Shown here in pieces: positions 1 through 8,673 of a stretch of 64,000 bases of DNA (the first letter of the stretch is position 1; every line of letters begins with the position of its first letter). Location of the stretch: assembly GCA_021397845.1 (NCBI GenBank), contig CM038044.1, positions 61,665,851 to 61,729,850 on the forward strand, given 5' to 3'. The translations under genes were made by a program, and so were the position numbers. The notes beneath the pieces were generated by a model. That model saw only the letters and a program-made list of their open reading frames with translations, did no database searches and had not been told where the DNA came from. This stretch comes from Areca catechu. Taxonomy: Eukaryota; Streptophyta; Magnoliopsida; Arecales; Arecaceae.

Positions 1-879
1 TATGGCATGTGACCTCATAGGTTCGAACCTAGGCGGTAGCACTGAAACAATTCCAGACCAGTACAAGATACTATATAGCAATGGGTGTCAGCATCCGGAT
101 AGATCGAAGATGCAAAATCAATCGAACCTCTGGCATACGGTTATCATATAATTCATCCCTTTGACCTCCAATGCTCAGGATGACCTAGGGTTAGACTGCA
201 AACCATAGCTGAGTCAATCCACAACATGTCTCAACCTCGCAAGTCCAGTGACTCCTCACTAGGACTACCCTGGCTGAGGATTTGCTAAATTGAGACACTA
301 CGAGACATTCAATCCAAACTATTTGGATAGGACAATACCATCTTGGTCCACCACTGCTCCACAAGTACTTGCCTGTACCCAGAAATCTATCACCGGATTA
401 GAAATTTGAGTGTCCAGCACTAAAGCACAGGGAGTTGCTTGCAAGTTACCATGATGACCTCAGGTCAGAGGGACACATATATCCATATCCAATCTTGAGT
501 GGAAAAGGGGCTACAAGAAGTCAAGTTCAATGAGATGTCATATATCCAACTTGTAGATCACATCAGTGTCACCACACTCCTTTGGTCAAGAGGACAACCA
601 AGCAATGTGAACCACAACGACCTACACTTGATACATTACCGTCCAGTACAATGTATCCTTTGGTTGTGAACCTGGTTTAAGGACCACTTAATATATCCTC
701 TCTATATCGAAGTCAATATAGTCCTAAGGACTTCATCACATAAAAAAGAGTTCATTACAGGGAAAAGTAAGAATGTGATGAGCTGCCAAAATAATATATA
801 TTAATTCATACAAAGAATACAATACTCAATTCAACCGTCTACAACCTAGGCGATTGGCTTTGGGACATAATTCCCAACA
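1..879 (-). mobile_element. Copia-X LTR, 5' portion, inserted in Sire-1 gag
   Basis: Read on the minus strand, the LTR starts at 879 with TGTTGGGAATTATGTCCCAA followed by AGCCAATC. This is recognisably the same start as the other long-LTR copia elements here (TGAAAGGATTATGCCC...GGCCAATC). Farther in it keeps the shared LTR block resembling 'ACC(T)GAGG TCACCATGG' (around 450-470). It interrupts Sire-1 gag just after the residues WDPKV. The LTR runs off the left edge of the window, so whether it is a solo LTR or part of a full element cannot be told. No coding region is seen in it. An 18-bp stretch near base 30 contains a TAGGTTCGAACCTA palindrome. Confidence 0.75.
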
Positions 880-1445
880 ACTTTGGGGTCCCATTTATCC
901 GGAAGTAATCTTAGAATCTTCTGTACTAAATCAGCATTAGAATAAACCTTGCCAAGAATTTTCAAACCATTAATAATATTTGTAAACTGTGGAAACATGG
1001 CAGAGATAGTTTCAGTTTGTTCCATCTTAAATAAATCATAGCTATGTACTAGAAGATTGATTTTGGAGGTCTTCACTTGAGAAGTTCCTTCATGGGTCAC
1101 TTCGAGTTTGTCCCAAATTTCTTTTGTAGATGAGCAAATAGAAATTCGGTTGAACTCATTTGCGTCCAAAGCATAATATAGTAAGTTCATGGCTTTGGCA
1201 TTCAATTTCCCTATTTTCATGTCGTGTTCATCCCAATCTTCTTCAGGTTTTGGGACATCCACGCCATCAATTTTAATCATGGGTATTTGTGGATCCTTAA
1301 GAATGACCTTCCACAATTGAAAATCAACAGCTTGAATGTATATCTTCATTCTAGCTTTCCAGTATGAATAATTTGAGCCACTGAACGATGGAGGTCTATT
1401 AGTAGATTGGCCTTCGGCCAAGGAAGTACTCAAGAGATGAGCCAT
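880..1445 (-). pseudogene. gag: Sire-1 gag, N-terminal part (truncated)
   Basis: This is the N-terminal part of a copia-type gag polyprotein (DUF4219 plus UBN2-type capsid region), the structural protein of the retrotransposon particle. The start Met at 1445 is followed by the typical FSGSNYSYWKARM segment. The UBN2 core follows with motifs such as KAMNLLYYALDANEFNRIS and EIWDKLEVTHEGT, then INLLVHSYDLFKM and VLRLLPDKWDPKV-like residues. The same motifs occur in Sire-2 gag (39641-40318), so the family assignment is secure. The open frame runs past 880 into the inserted Copia-X LTR, adding about ten foreign residues before a stop. The rest of gag and all of pol lie left of the insertion, outside the window. 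The PBS is 33 bases upstream of the start codon. Confidence 0.85.
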
Positions 1446-1477
1446 TAATCTTTACTCTAAATAAGTTCAGAGACTCC

Positions 1478-1489
1478 GCTCTGATACCA
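1478..1489 (-). other. Sire-1 primer-binding site
   Basis: The minus strand reads TGGTATCAGAGC, the perfect 12-base complement of the 3' end of plant initiator-Met tRNA. It lies two bases from the end of the adjoining LTR (1492), which is where minus-strand DNA synthesis starts. This fixes the orientation of Sire-1. Confidence 0.92.
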
Positions 1490-1779
1490 GTTGTTGCCCT
1501 GGTGGCTTTTCCAAAAGGGGATGAATTGGGAATTTAAAATAAAATTAATCAGATATGTACTCTTTTAAATCTGCTTTAGTGGTAGGTGCTATGTTTCAAA
1601 TAATTAAGAGTGAAAGCAAATGCAAATAGAAAAAGCATAATGCAAACACAGCAAATTTAAAGTGGTTCGGAGCACCCTCGCTCCTACGTCCACTATCCAA
1701 GATACCACTTGGGATTTTCACTATATTCACTATCGGAATTCAGTCGGATTGTTTTACCAGGCTCACAATTCAAAACCCA

Positions 1780-2020
1780 ATACTTGGTTTTCAACAGGAT
1801 CACCAAGAAACCAACACTTGGATTTGAACAAGATCACCAAGAACCTAACACTTGGTTTTGAACAGAATCACCAAGAACCCAATCTTGGTTTTGACCGGGC
1901 TCACCAAAAATCCTTACACTGTTAGTTTTAAAATGGGATCACTAACAACCCTTAATTGGTTTTTAAACCAGGCTCACCAATAACCCAACTTGGTTTTTAA
2001 AACGGGCTCACCAATAACCC
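1780..2020 (-). repeat. Degenerate ~36-bp tandem repeat in Sire-1 LTR
   Basis: About six imperfect copies of a unit read on the plus strand as TTGGTTTTgaacxGG followed by CTCACCAAGAACCCAAC. Spacing is roughly 33-38 bp. The equivalent block, more diverged, is at about 35880-36085 and 40700-40920 in the Sire-2 LTRs, so the array is a family trait. Confidence 0.75.
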
Positions 2021-2404
2021 ACAAACTCACAAAGAGTTAAAAGAAAGAAAGCAACTAATGACAAACCCAAGTTGTGTGATAATTGCAGTTGCAGCTCAAG
2101 AGAAGCCTTCTTAAATATGCTTTAATGTACTTCAATGGCTTCCTCTTCTTCCACAACAAGTGCTTCAAATTTCTAGTAGGAGTTGGTGAAGACTTGAAGG
2201 CTGACTTGAATGCTCTTTTGGTGCTCTCTTGCTCACAAGCTCTTTTAATGTTCAATTAAGCATTAGCTGATTCAAAGGTTGTCCAAATCTCTCATTTATA
2301 GAGTCTTGTACTCTTCTTGGGTGGATATAGTCATTATAGACCGTTGGGATTTGGCATTTGAACATTGTAACACTTTTTTAATTCAAAAATGAAGTTCTGG
2401 AACT

Positions 2405-2900
2405 AGTCATTACCTGCTTAGAATCGATGTTTGAGTCAGCTTCGATGCCTCGAGTCGGCTTGGATGCCTCGAGTCGGCTCCGATTCTTAGAGAGTTGATT
2501 CTTTACTTTGGTCGAGTCGGCTTTCCATAATTAAGTCATCTCGGATCCTCAGTGTCGATGATTCCTCACTTTGGTTGAGTCGAATCACCTCTATCAGGTC
2601 GGCTCGGATTCTCAGGTCTCAAAACTGTACTCTAGAGGAGTCAGCTCGGCTTCTTTCGGGTCGGCTCTCCTAGTTGTTCTCACAAAACTAATTTTTCTGC
2701 ACTCTGGAGGAGTCAGCTTGGATGCGTGAAGGGTCGACTCGAATGCTTGACTGAATAGATAAGTTGGCTCGGACTTCCTTTGGGTCAACTTGCTTGTCTG
2801 ATTCAAGAAATGATGCACTGGACGAGTCGGCTCGGATCTCTGCATGCCAGAATCCTTCAACCGTGGCAAGGATTAGAGTTGGCTCTCTTCATGCAAGTCG
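2405..2900 (-). repeat. GAGTCGGCTCGGAT-type satellite-like array in Sire-1 LTR
   Basis: A run of many short degenerate units of the type GAGTCGGCTCGGATkCC, spaced irregularly about 20-35 bp apart. It produces CpG-rich sequence in an otherwise AT-rich region. Sire-2 has a different unit (GAGTCGACACTTGG) in the same place, so the core GAGTCG(g/a)C is kept while the rest has turned over. Confidence 0.75.
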
Positions 2901-3251
2901 GCTCGAGTGAATCTTCAATAAAAACTTTAACTCCTCTCAAAAATTCTTCCAGCAACTCTTCAACACTAAAAACTCTTTCCAACTCAACTAATAACAAATT
3001 CTAAGGAAATTAAAGCTTGGAAAACACATAGAAATAACCCTTTTTCAAGAATATTACATCAATCTTTCTTTGGATTCTTCTTTACATGAAATACTTACAA
3101 TGCAACACATAACATATAATAAGGTTGTAGGAGTTGCAATTGGGCATTAAGATCATCCTACAAAAACTTGTAAATCACTTGAAGAGTTGTTAGTAAGACA
3201 AATACATTCTCCAATGTTTTGTTATCATCAAAATCACTCAAGGGGTCAATA

Positions 3252-3968
3252 GAGATTATTTATTTATTTGGTTCCTCCACTATGACCACCATGACCACCA
3301 CTATCCTGTCAGCCATCTCCCCCAAGCCCAGCTGATCTTTGTTCCTCGAGCACCATATTCTCGTGATTGTGAATGTGCATGCCTGAACATGGAACTACAT
3401 GCTTTTCATAGTAAATCTAGAACCCCTGCTGACTTCTATTTTTGGATTTATTATGTTGAATTATGTATTTCCTATTTGAGATAATTTTTTTGATTGCTGA
3501 ATCTTTTGTTGGTAATCCAAGTCTGAAAGCCTTACCAAACTCGCCATCTGACTAGGATCGCAACTCGGGTTAGTCAATGCCTCCTCTTCCAGATTTGACC
3601 ACGATCAAGATTGTAAGCACCTTTCCATTTTTTTAAAAGTAAATATATTAAATTTATTCTTGGTATTAAGCTTAATTCTTTGATTTTATTAGATTTATAC
3701 ATTATTGACCGTGCTGTGCCTAACCTTATGGGTAGTTTTTCAATTGCCCATGATCCTATTCTTAAGATCTATGATTTTTTTCTATTGGTACCTATAGTTA
3801 TTTTTTTAAAAAAATTGATTATAGCTTAATCCCTTCCATAATTATAAAAAAATGAAGTAGCTAAATTTTGGTTATAGTTTCAATTTGCTGATGATTTAAA
3901 CAATAAATAACTAAATAATCCACATTAGTCTCATCTTTTGTATCCCTAGATCAGGTCATCTCGCATCA
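3252..3968 (+). mobile_element. Chromo-B 5' LTR, distal part
   Basis: It aligns along its length with 61605-62310, the end of the Chromo-B 3' LTR. Shared landmarks are GATTATTTATTTATTTGGTT, CTTGTCAGCCATCTC, TCATGATTGTGAA-like, ACCCCT(G)ACTGACTTCTA, CTTAAGATCT and the closing ATCCCTAGATCAGGTCATC...GCATCA. The first roughly 1 kb of this LTR should lie left of Sire-1, outside the window. Confidence 0.85.
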
Positions 3969-3976
3969 GCTTCTTT

Positions 3977-3988
3977 TGGTATCAAAGT
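3977..3988 (+). other. Chromo-B primer-binding site (degenerate)
   Basis: TGGTATCAAAGT lies 8 bases after the LTR end at 3968. It matches the initiator-Met tRNA complement (TGGTATCAGAGC) except at two positions. Confidence 0.7.
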
Positions 3989-4924
3989 GTAGGTTACGTT
4001 AGGTTAAGGATATTTGCATTGTGTTAATTAGAAAAAAACTCAATTTTCATGTTTAGCAATTTGCATACAATGCTCACCCTTTAGTATTTTAGGAAGTTCC
4101 ATCTCTAAAAAACTCCAAATATTATAAACTTGCTTTGTTAGAAAATAGACTCAAAAGCAAACATTTCTACATTTACAGATTTGTGAGATTGTTTTAAAAT
4201 TCATGCTAGTTTATACTCAAGATTTTAAGTTTCTGAATTTAGAATTCTGTAACATGTAATTTTGGACAATCTCTATTCAAATCCTAATTCTCATTTCTAG
4301 GAGTGTCAAAAATATTATAAATTTGATTGCTTTAGAAACTAGACTCGATTTAAAAAAAATTATATATGAAAATCTATGAACCAACTTTAGGATTCATACC
4401 AGTTTGACCTAAAATTTCTAAATTGTATGTGCAAAAATCTGCAACTTGTAGAACTACGTAGCCTTTGTTCATTCATCAATTTTTATTAGTAGGGTTATCA
4501 AAAAATTATAAAACTTATAGATTTGAAAACTAGATTCAATAAGGAAAATATCTATTTTAACAATTTTAGAATCAAATCCTAGATTGAAACCAGATTTCAC
4601 TGGAATGCTGGTCAATACACCCTAAAAATCTTGCTAGAAACTCAATCTACACAGTCCTTAGAAATTATTCAATTCTTAATCATAGGAATATTCAAAGATT
4701 TTGAATTTTAGGTTGTTAGAATCTTCACTCATCGAGGAATCTAACCCTATCTTGAAATACATGAAAACACTTTCCTAGGATATCTATTTTTGAGCATAAA
4801 TCTAGACTAAAATATAACTACTGCATTTTATGAAGAATGAAAATTCATAAAGAGCATGTTGTGACCCTTGTATGACCACCAAGTTTAAAGCAAAGTACCA
4901 TCCTAAGCCCTAAGAGTCAGATAG
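3989..4924 (+). repeat. Chromo-B untranslated leader with ~190-bp degenerate repeat
   Basis: This is non-coding AT-rich leader between the PBS and gag. Three clear copies, and probably a fourth, of a diverged unit recur about every 190 bases. The best landmark is AAATATTATAAActtg followed by AGAAAaTAGACTC, at about 4117, 4309 and 4500, with a weaker copy near 4685. I see no protein-coding signal. Confidence 0.6.
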
Positions 4925-5541
4925 TATGTTGGATCCTAACCAAATGGCTACAACCCTTCAAACCATTATTGAAAAAATTGATAATCTGATTGGCATTTGT
5001 CAAGAGTATGGATTGAGGATAGAAAATTTAGAAGAAAACCAAGCCAATAATGCCCAAATTAGGAATACCACTCCTAGGTCCATAACACAATAAGAGATCC
5101 AAAATTTTAATGGGGGTAGAAATTGGGTGGTTCGATTTATCAAGATATTATTTAACAAGATGAACGAATTTTGTGAAGTGCTAAGGTTGAAGCCCTAAGC
5201 TTTGTAGGTTGACTTGATCCCAAAGAGTATATCGATTGGGAAGCAAAAATGGACCACTATTTTAAGTAGTATGATATGTCCAAAGAAAGAAAAATTAGGT
5301 TTGATAAAATGAGATTATTAGGTCAGGCCAACATGTATTAACATTGAGTGATTGGCCATGCATGGAAGACATGAACCAATTAGGACATGGGTTGAAATGA
5401 AAGATAGACTTCATGAGAAGTACCTACCATATCATAGTACTATCTCCTTGATCAATGGCAATGGCTGACCCAGGAAAATAAACATGTTAGAGAATACATC
5501 TCTAAATTTAATGAATACTTTATAAGATGTAATATATATGA
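4925..5541 (+). pseudogene. gag: Chromo-B gag, N-terminal half (decayed)
   Basis: The frame opens near 4925 with MLDPNQMATTLQTIIEKIDN, a coiled-coil-like N terminus expected for chromovirus gag. After stops and frameshifts it continues with a capsid region of the Retrotrans_gag type: a WEAKMDHYF-like stretch, then KERKIRFDKMRLLGQA. These match DWEGEMDQYFELYAMSEEKK and KMKLIRQARLYW in Chromo-G gag. The segment ends with ENKHVREYISKFNEYFIRC at the Copia-A insertion. Gag resumes at 28534. At least four inactivating lesions are visible (stops near 5090, 5197, 5266 and 5340). Confidence 0.8.
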
Positions 5542-6917
5542 TGAAAGAATTGTGCCCATAAAGCCAATCACATTTAAAGTTTTAGTGGTAAATTTGTAAT
5601 TCCTTCCAACACATGAATGATAATAAAAGGAATTTTTGATTCATCATATGCTGTGCCTTGCATTTTAATTATAAGATTATGATGAACCCCATAGATTAGG
5701 GCAATTGTTTTAGGGTTACAAGAAAAATATTGAGACCTAAAACCTATAAACCTTAATTAAGATTATTCCTATTCATAGGATCATCGATTCGGGGGTCGAT
5801 GAATCTAGACAGGCTATCACATCCTATGTACGCTCGATGGAGAGGGTGGTTGGTCTCACGAGCACTTATGTAGTGACACTAATACAAAGATGTGGGTGCT
5901 CATTAGGTTATGAGTTCACTAAATTGATACAACAAGAGAACATCTAATGGAAGTCTTTGAACCCATAGTATATTGCACATGAACCCATGTTTTGGTGCAT
6001 ACTCATTCATGGCAATTAAGTTATGTACGAGGTGCTTCTAGATATGGTGGATTGTGTATGAAGATAATAAGGTCAACAAGGAATCAATCACTCCTAGTAA
6101 GGGAATAAGTTATCTTGTGTGATCTTATTGAACGATGACTCAAGAAGTCTTTGATCAAAGCATGATAAAATTAGAAATTGTTTTCTAATCGGTTGAGTCT
6201 TCATTAGTGATTAAAGATTTGAATAGATTAAGTATAAGGGTTTGACATTTATCTATGCCCATCACTTAATCAGGATAAAGGAAGATTGAAGGATTGAATT
6301 GCATAGTACTTGCTACTGAAGGATATTTTGATAATTTTTATAAGATTTTCATCTTCCATGTAGGCATGACACATTGCTAGACATCAATCATGTCATGTAG
6401 GTCTTCATGAATCAAGTTGGATTGATTTCATGAGTCAATGTAAAAGTTGGTTCAAATCGACAGTTTGGGTTAGCTCAATTTGGGTAGTCGATTACCAAAT
6501 TAAATCAATTCGAGCTAAACATAAACCTACTGCTGACTAGATGAGAAACCTAGAGGGTCACATACATTAGAAAAATCATTGATAAAGTTAATTTTAATTT
6601 ATTAGGATTTTTAGATCCTAATCGGTTTAGATTTGATTGCTTATTGATGGGGCTAATTAATTTAAGATGTACCTAAATAAAGATTAGCCATGTTTGGTTG
6701 CTTATCTAGAATTAATTCTGATTTTACAGATTTTTTTAAATTTTACTAAGTTTGCTAATTAGAATTGGATTCAAATTTAGCCTGATTTGGCAACTTTAGG
6801 TTGACCCAGGCTTGCTGTCTCTATTGGACTATTTTATTCCAAATTTAAATGTGTTCAATTCATTTTTTCTCAATTAAATTCATCTGTAAATTTATTTATT
6901 TAATTAACTATTTTTTT

Positions 6918-6955
6918 ATGGGCTTGATAGGACTTGAACCCATGACCTTTGGGTC
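6918..6955 (-). other. tRNA-like 3'-half with Pol III B-box in Copia-A LTR
   Basis: On the minus strand, GGTTCAAGTCC (6930-6940) fits the RNA polymerase III B-box consensus GGTTCRANNCC. It sits in a T-arm-like context (ATGGG...CCTAT stem with a 7-base loop) followed by CAAGCCCA. The copy in the 3' LTR (27670-27680) has one B-box change. I could not find a convincing A box or 5' half, so this is not called a tRNA gene or a SINE. Confidence 0.3.
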
Positions 6956-7305
6956 ATTTTCCACCTTTTCGGATGGGGCAGAAGTAGATGGCATAGAAGC
7001 TTCTGTTTCTACCTACAAAAAGAAATAAGAGATGCCTCCTAATGAGGAGGCACCCCACAAGTCAACTCCTAAAAGCCCCATAAATTAGTAATTAATTAAA
7101 TAAATGTGATGGTATTTGGGATCGAAGCCATAACTTGAAGGCAGAAAGAAAGAAGTGGTGCAGATGGCATCTCTTCAGAAAACCACATACCTCTTCTCAT
7201 TTCCTCACACCCCCCCTTTCTCATCATGCCCAATGATGAATGTGCACCCCTTGATGGCACCTCTCCTCTTCATTTGACACCCCAAATTTCAGCCCCTTCC
7301 TTCTC

Positions 7306-7313
7306 TATTTAAA
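7306..7313 (+). promoter_or_regulatory. Copia-A LTR TATA-like box
   Basis: TATTTAAA is followed by GGGGGAGG. In Copia-F, TATAAATA is followed by GGGGGTGG at the same relative place, upstream of the CTTGTC/GACAAG hairpin. The copy in the 3' LTR is at 28014-28021. The assignment as core promoter is inferred. Confidence 0.5.
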
Positions 7314-7376
7314 GGGGGAGGCAGCATGGGTTTTGGTATCTAAAAAAAAAATTAAGGCCTTCTTATCTCTATGTTT

Positions 7377-7392
7377 CCTTGTCAAGACAAGG
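7377..7392 (+). other. R/U5 hairpin CCTTGTC-AA-GACAAGG (Copia-A 5' LTR)
   Basis: A perfect 7-bp inverted repeat with a 2-base centre, about 70 bases downstream of the TATA-like box. It should therefore be in the transcribed leader. The same hairpin is in the 3' LTR at 28084-28099 and, with different centres, in Copia-D', Copia-E and Copia-F. Confidence 0.7.
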
Positions 7393-7828
7393 TCCAACAA
7401 TTAGGACAACTCCTTTACTTTAAGATAAGGCTATAAATAGAGGTAGGAAAAGGTTCTACAAAAAAAAAAGGGCATCATTAGAGAGCATTTGGAGTGCTCT
7501 TGAAGAGGGAAAGGACCAAATAAAGAAGAAAAGGCTGCACTTGAAGAAAACACTACAAGGAAGAATCAAGCAATCAGGAAGGAGTACTTTTTTGGATAGA
7601 TTCCCATGAGGATCACCTTTGGAGGGCATACATTTTTGTTCCTAGTGGGATTTCTTAATTTCAGCAATCTAGGTATGTCACATGATCATTTATTTATATT
7701 TATTTGGTTGATTTACTTTTGAAATGCATAAAGTAGTTCCTGAATTAGGATTTTTGGTGTCTTTGGGTTCCAAAATGATCAAAGTTTTAAAATCCATGAT
7801 TACATACCACACCAAGAATTCCCAATAG

Positions 7829-7841
7829 TTGAATCAGAGCC
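7829..7841 (+). other. Copia-A primer-binding site (degenerate)
   Basis: TTGAATCAGAGCC sits one base after the LTR. It matches the initiator-Met tRNA complement TGGTATCAGAGCC except at three bases. It aligns exactly with the PBS of Copia-E and Copia-F. Confidence 0.75.
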
Positions 7842-7983
7842 TCCTTCATGCATTCAATTAGTAATCAAAATGATTATAAATGATCAAATTAGTAGTCATT
7901 GCTATGTCTCTTGCATGATTAGTTTATGTTACATATGTGATATATTATGATCCTAGTAACTGCTTCGGAATAGGTTAGTCACC

Positions 7984-8001
7984 ATGGCCATTCAGTCATA
8001 G
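7984..8001 (+). other. Conserved 5-codon upstream ORF (MAIQS-stop), Copia-A leader
   Basis: ATG GCC ATT CAG TCA TAG in a strong start context (ACCATGGCC). The orthologous Copia-E leader has MAVRS-stop at 34546-34563, and the copy inside Sire-2 has MAIRS-stop at 37571-37588 (minus). Length, start context and stop are kept although two codons differ. The stop codon lies inside the 5' arm of the following 10-bp stem. That the peptide is made is not shown. Confidence 0.5.
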
Positions 8002-8055
8002 GAGCTAAGTAAGGTTTGAAGGCCCTCTCTTCCATTCAATAAGATCTCCTATGAC
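7995..8055 (+). other. Conserved leader stem-loop (10-bp stem), Copia-A
   Basis: GTCATAGGAG (7995-8004) pairs perfectly with CTCCTATGAC (8046-8055) across a 41-base loop. Copia-E has GTCATAGGAG with CTCCTATGGC (34557-34566, 34609-34618), keeping pairing by a wobble. The copy inside Sire-2 has GTCATAGGAG with CTCTTATGAC, again kept by a wobble. Three copies with different bases but intact pairing support an RNA structure. Confidence 0.65.
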
Positions 8056-8673
8056 GTGTTGGGGTACCGCTGTGGCCTTATTCATGAACAATTGAGATGA
8101 ACGGATTGTTATTTTAATCATGCTATTATTATGCATATTAAGGTTAATATGCTGATTTGCTGGAATATGTTGATTGTTGTATGCCACTGATTAAGGTTTT
8201 CACTAAAGCTCTAATCGATATAGAGATATATTTAGATGTTGTTAGTCATCATTCTTTTGTAAGGTAGTCCTAGAATGATGATACACTTGGAACATAGAAA
8301 GAAATATGCCTAAGCAATGATAGATTGAAATATTAGGATGTGCTCGAGATGGTAAAAGCCCTCCTAAAAATTATATTTAGTCATAGTGTTATGTAAGATC
8401 TTGATGCAAATCCTTTGGAGGATTTGATTGAGCAATTGGTGTCTAAGAAAAGTTGTTCTGGGAAGGTAATGAAAATGTTATTTTTTAATTGGTTCCATTT
8501 CTTACCTAACTAAAATTATTTGGTATCTAAGGCAAGAATGGGGGGACTTCCACAGTTCTTCTGCTTACCTAGCCAATTAGATTAATTTAAACCTTACAAT
8601 TAGAAATATAAACTTATTTCAAAACAATACAATATGCCTTCCTTCATGCTAAGCCAAATTTGTTTCAAAACTA

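Larger units (their letters stand above)
1492..3251 (-). mobile_element. Sire-1 5' LTR
   Basis: This 1.76-kb LTR lies between its PBS and Chromo-B 5' LTR sequence. On the plus strand it begins TGTTGCCCTGGTGGC and ends GGGGTCAATA, the counterpart of GAGTCAACA in Sire-2. Shared landmarks with the Sire-2 LTRs are the AGTGGTTCGG...CTACGTCCACT segment, a tandem block of GGCTCACCAAxAACC units, a block of GAGTCGgct-type units and a terminal ATCATCAAAATC. It interrupts Chromo-B: the sequence right of 3251 (GAGATTATTTATTTATTT) matches the Chromo-B 3' LTR at about 61607. Small open frames inside it (for example 1662-1925, 2612-2869, 2780-3004) follow the repeats and are not genes. Confidence 0.85.
5542..7827 (+). 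mobile_element. Copia-A 5' LTR
   Basis: The LTR starts TGAAAGAATTGTGCCC and ends AATTCCCAATA, just before the PBS. It matches 26164-28533, with roughly 14% mismatches by hand count over the first 250 bp, so this is an old insertion. A TATA-like TATTTAAA is at 7306-7313, and a perfect hairpin CCTTGTC-AA-GACAAGG at 7377-7392. Compared with the 3' LTR it lacks a stretch around the GGTTAGCC/GGCTAACC inverted repeat. Confidence 0.9.
7842..8673 (+). other. Copia-A untranslated leader, first part
   Basis: Non-coding leader between the PBS and the inserted solo LTR. It contains the five-codon upstream ORF (7984-8001) and the long stem (arms 7995-8004 and 8046-8055). Next comes a block shared with Copia-E and Copia-F (GTCTAAGAAAAGTTGTTCTGG and TTAATTGGTTCCA to GGGGGGACTTCC, about 8440-8555). 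It ends in CCTTCCTTCATGCTAAG. The leader continues at 11057 after the insertion. Confidence 0.75.

Noticed and set aside
10..50. GGTTCGAACC near the left edge, resembling a tRNA T-arm
   Set aside because: It is part of a TAGGTTCGAACCTA palindrome within the Copia-X LTR. The T-stem does not pair over five bases, and no acceptor or anticodon arm is visible.
1662..3004. Small frames in the Sire-1 LTR
   Set aside because: They read through tandem repeats of the LTR and are not conserved as frames in the Sire-2 LTRs.
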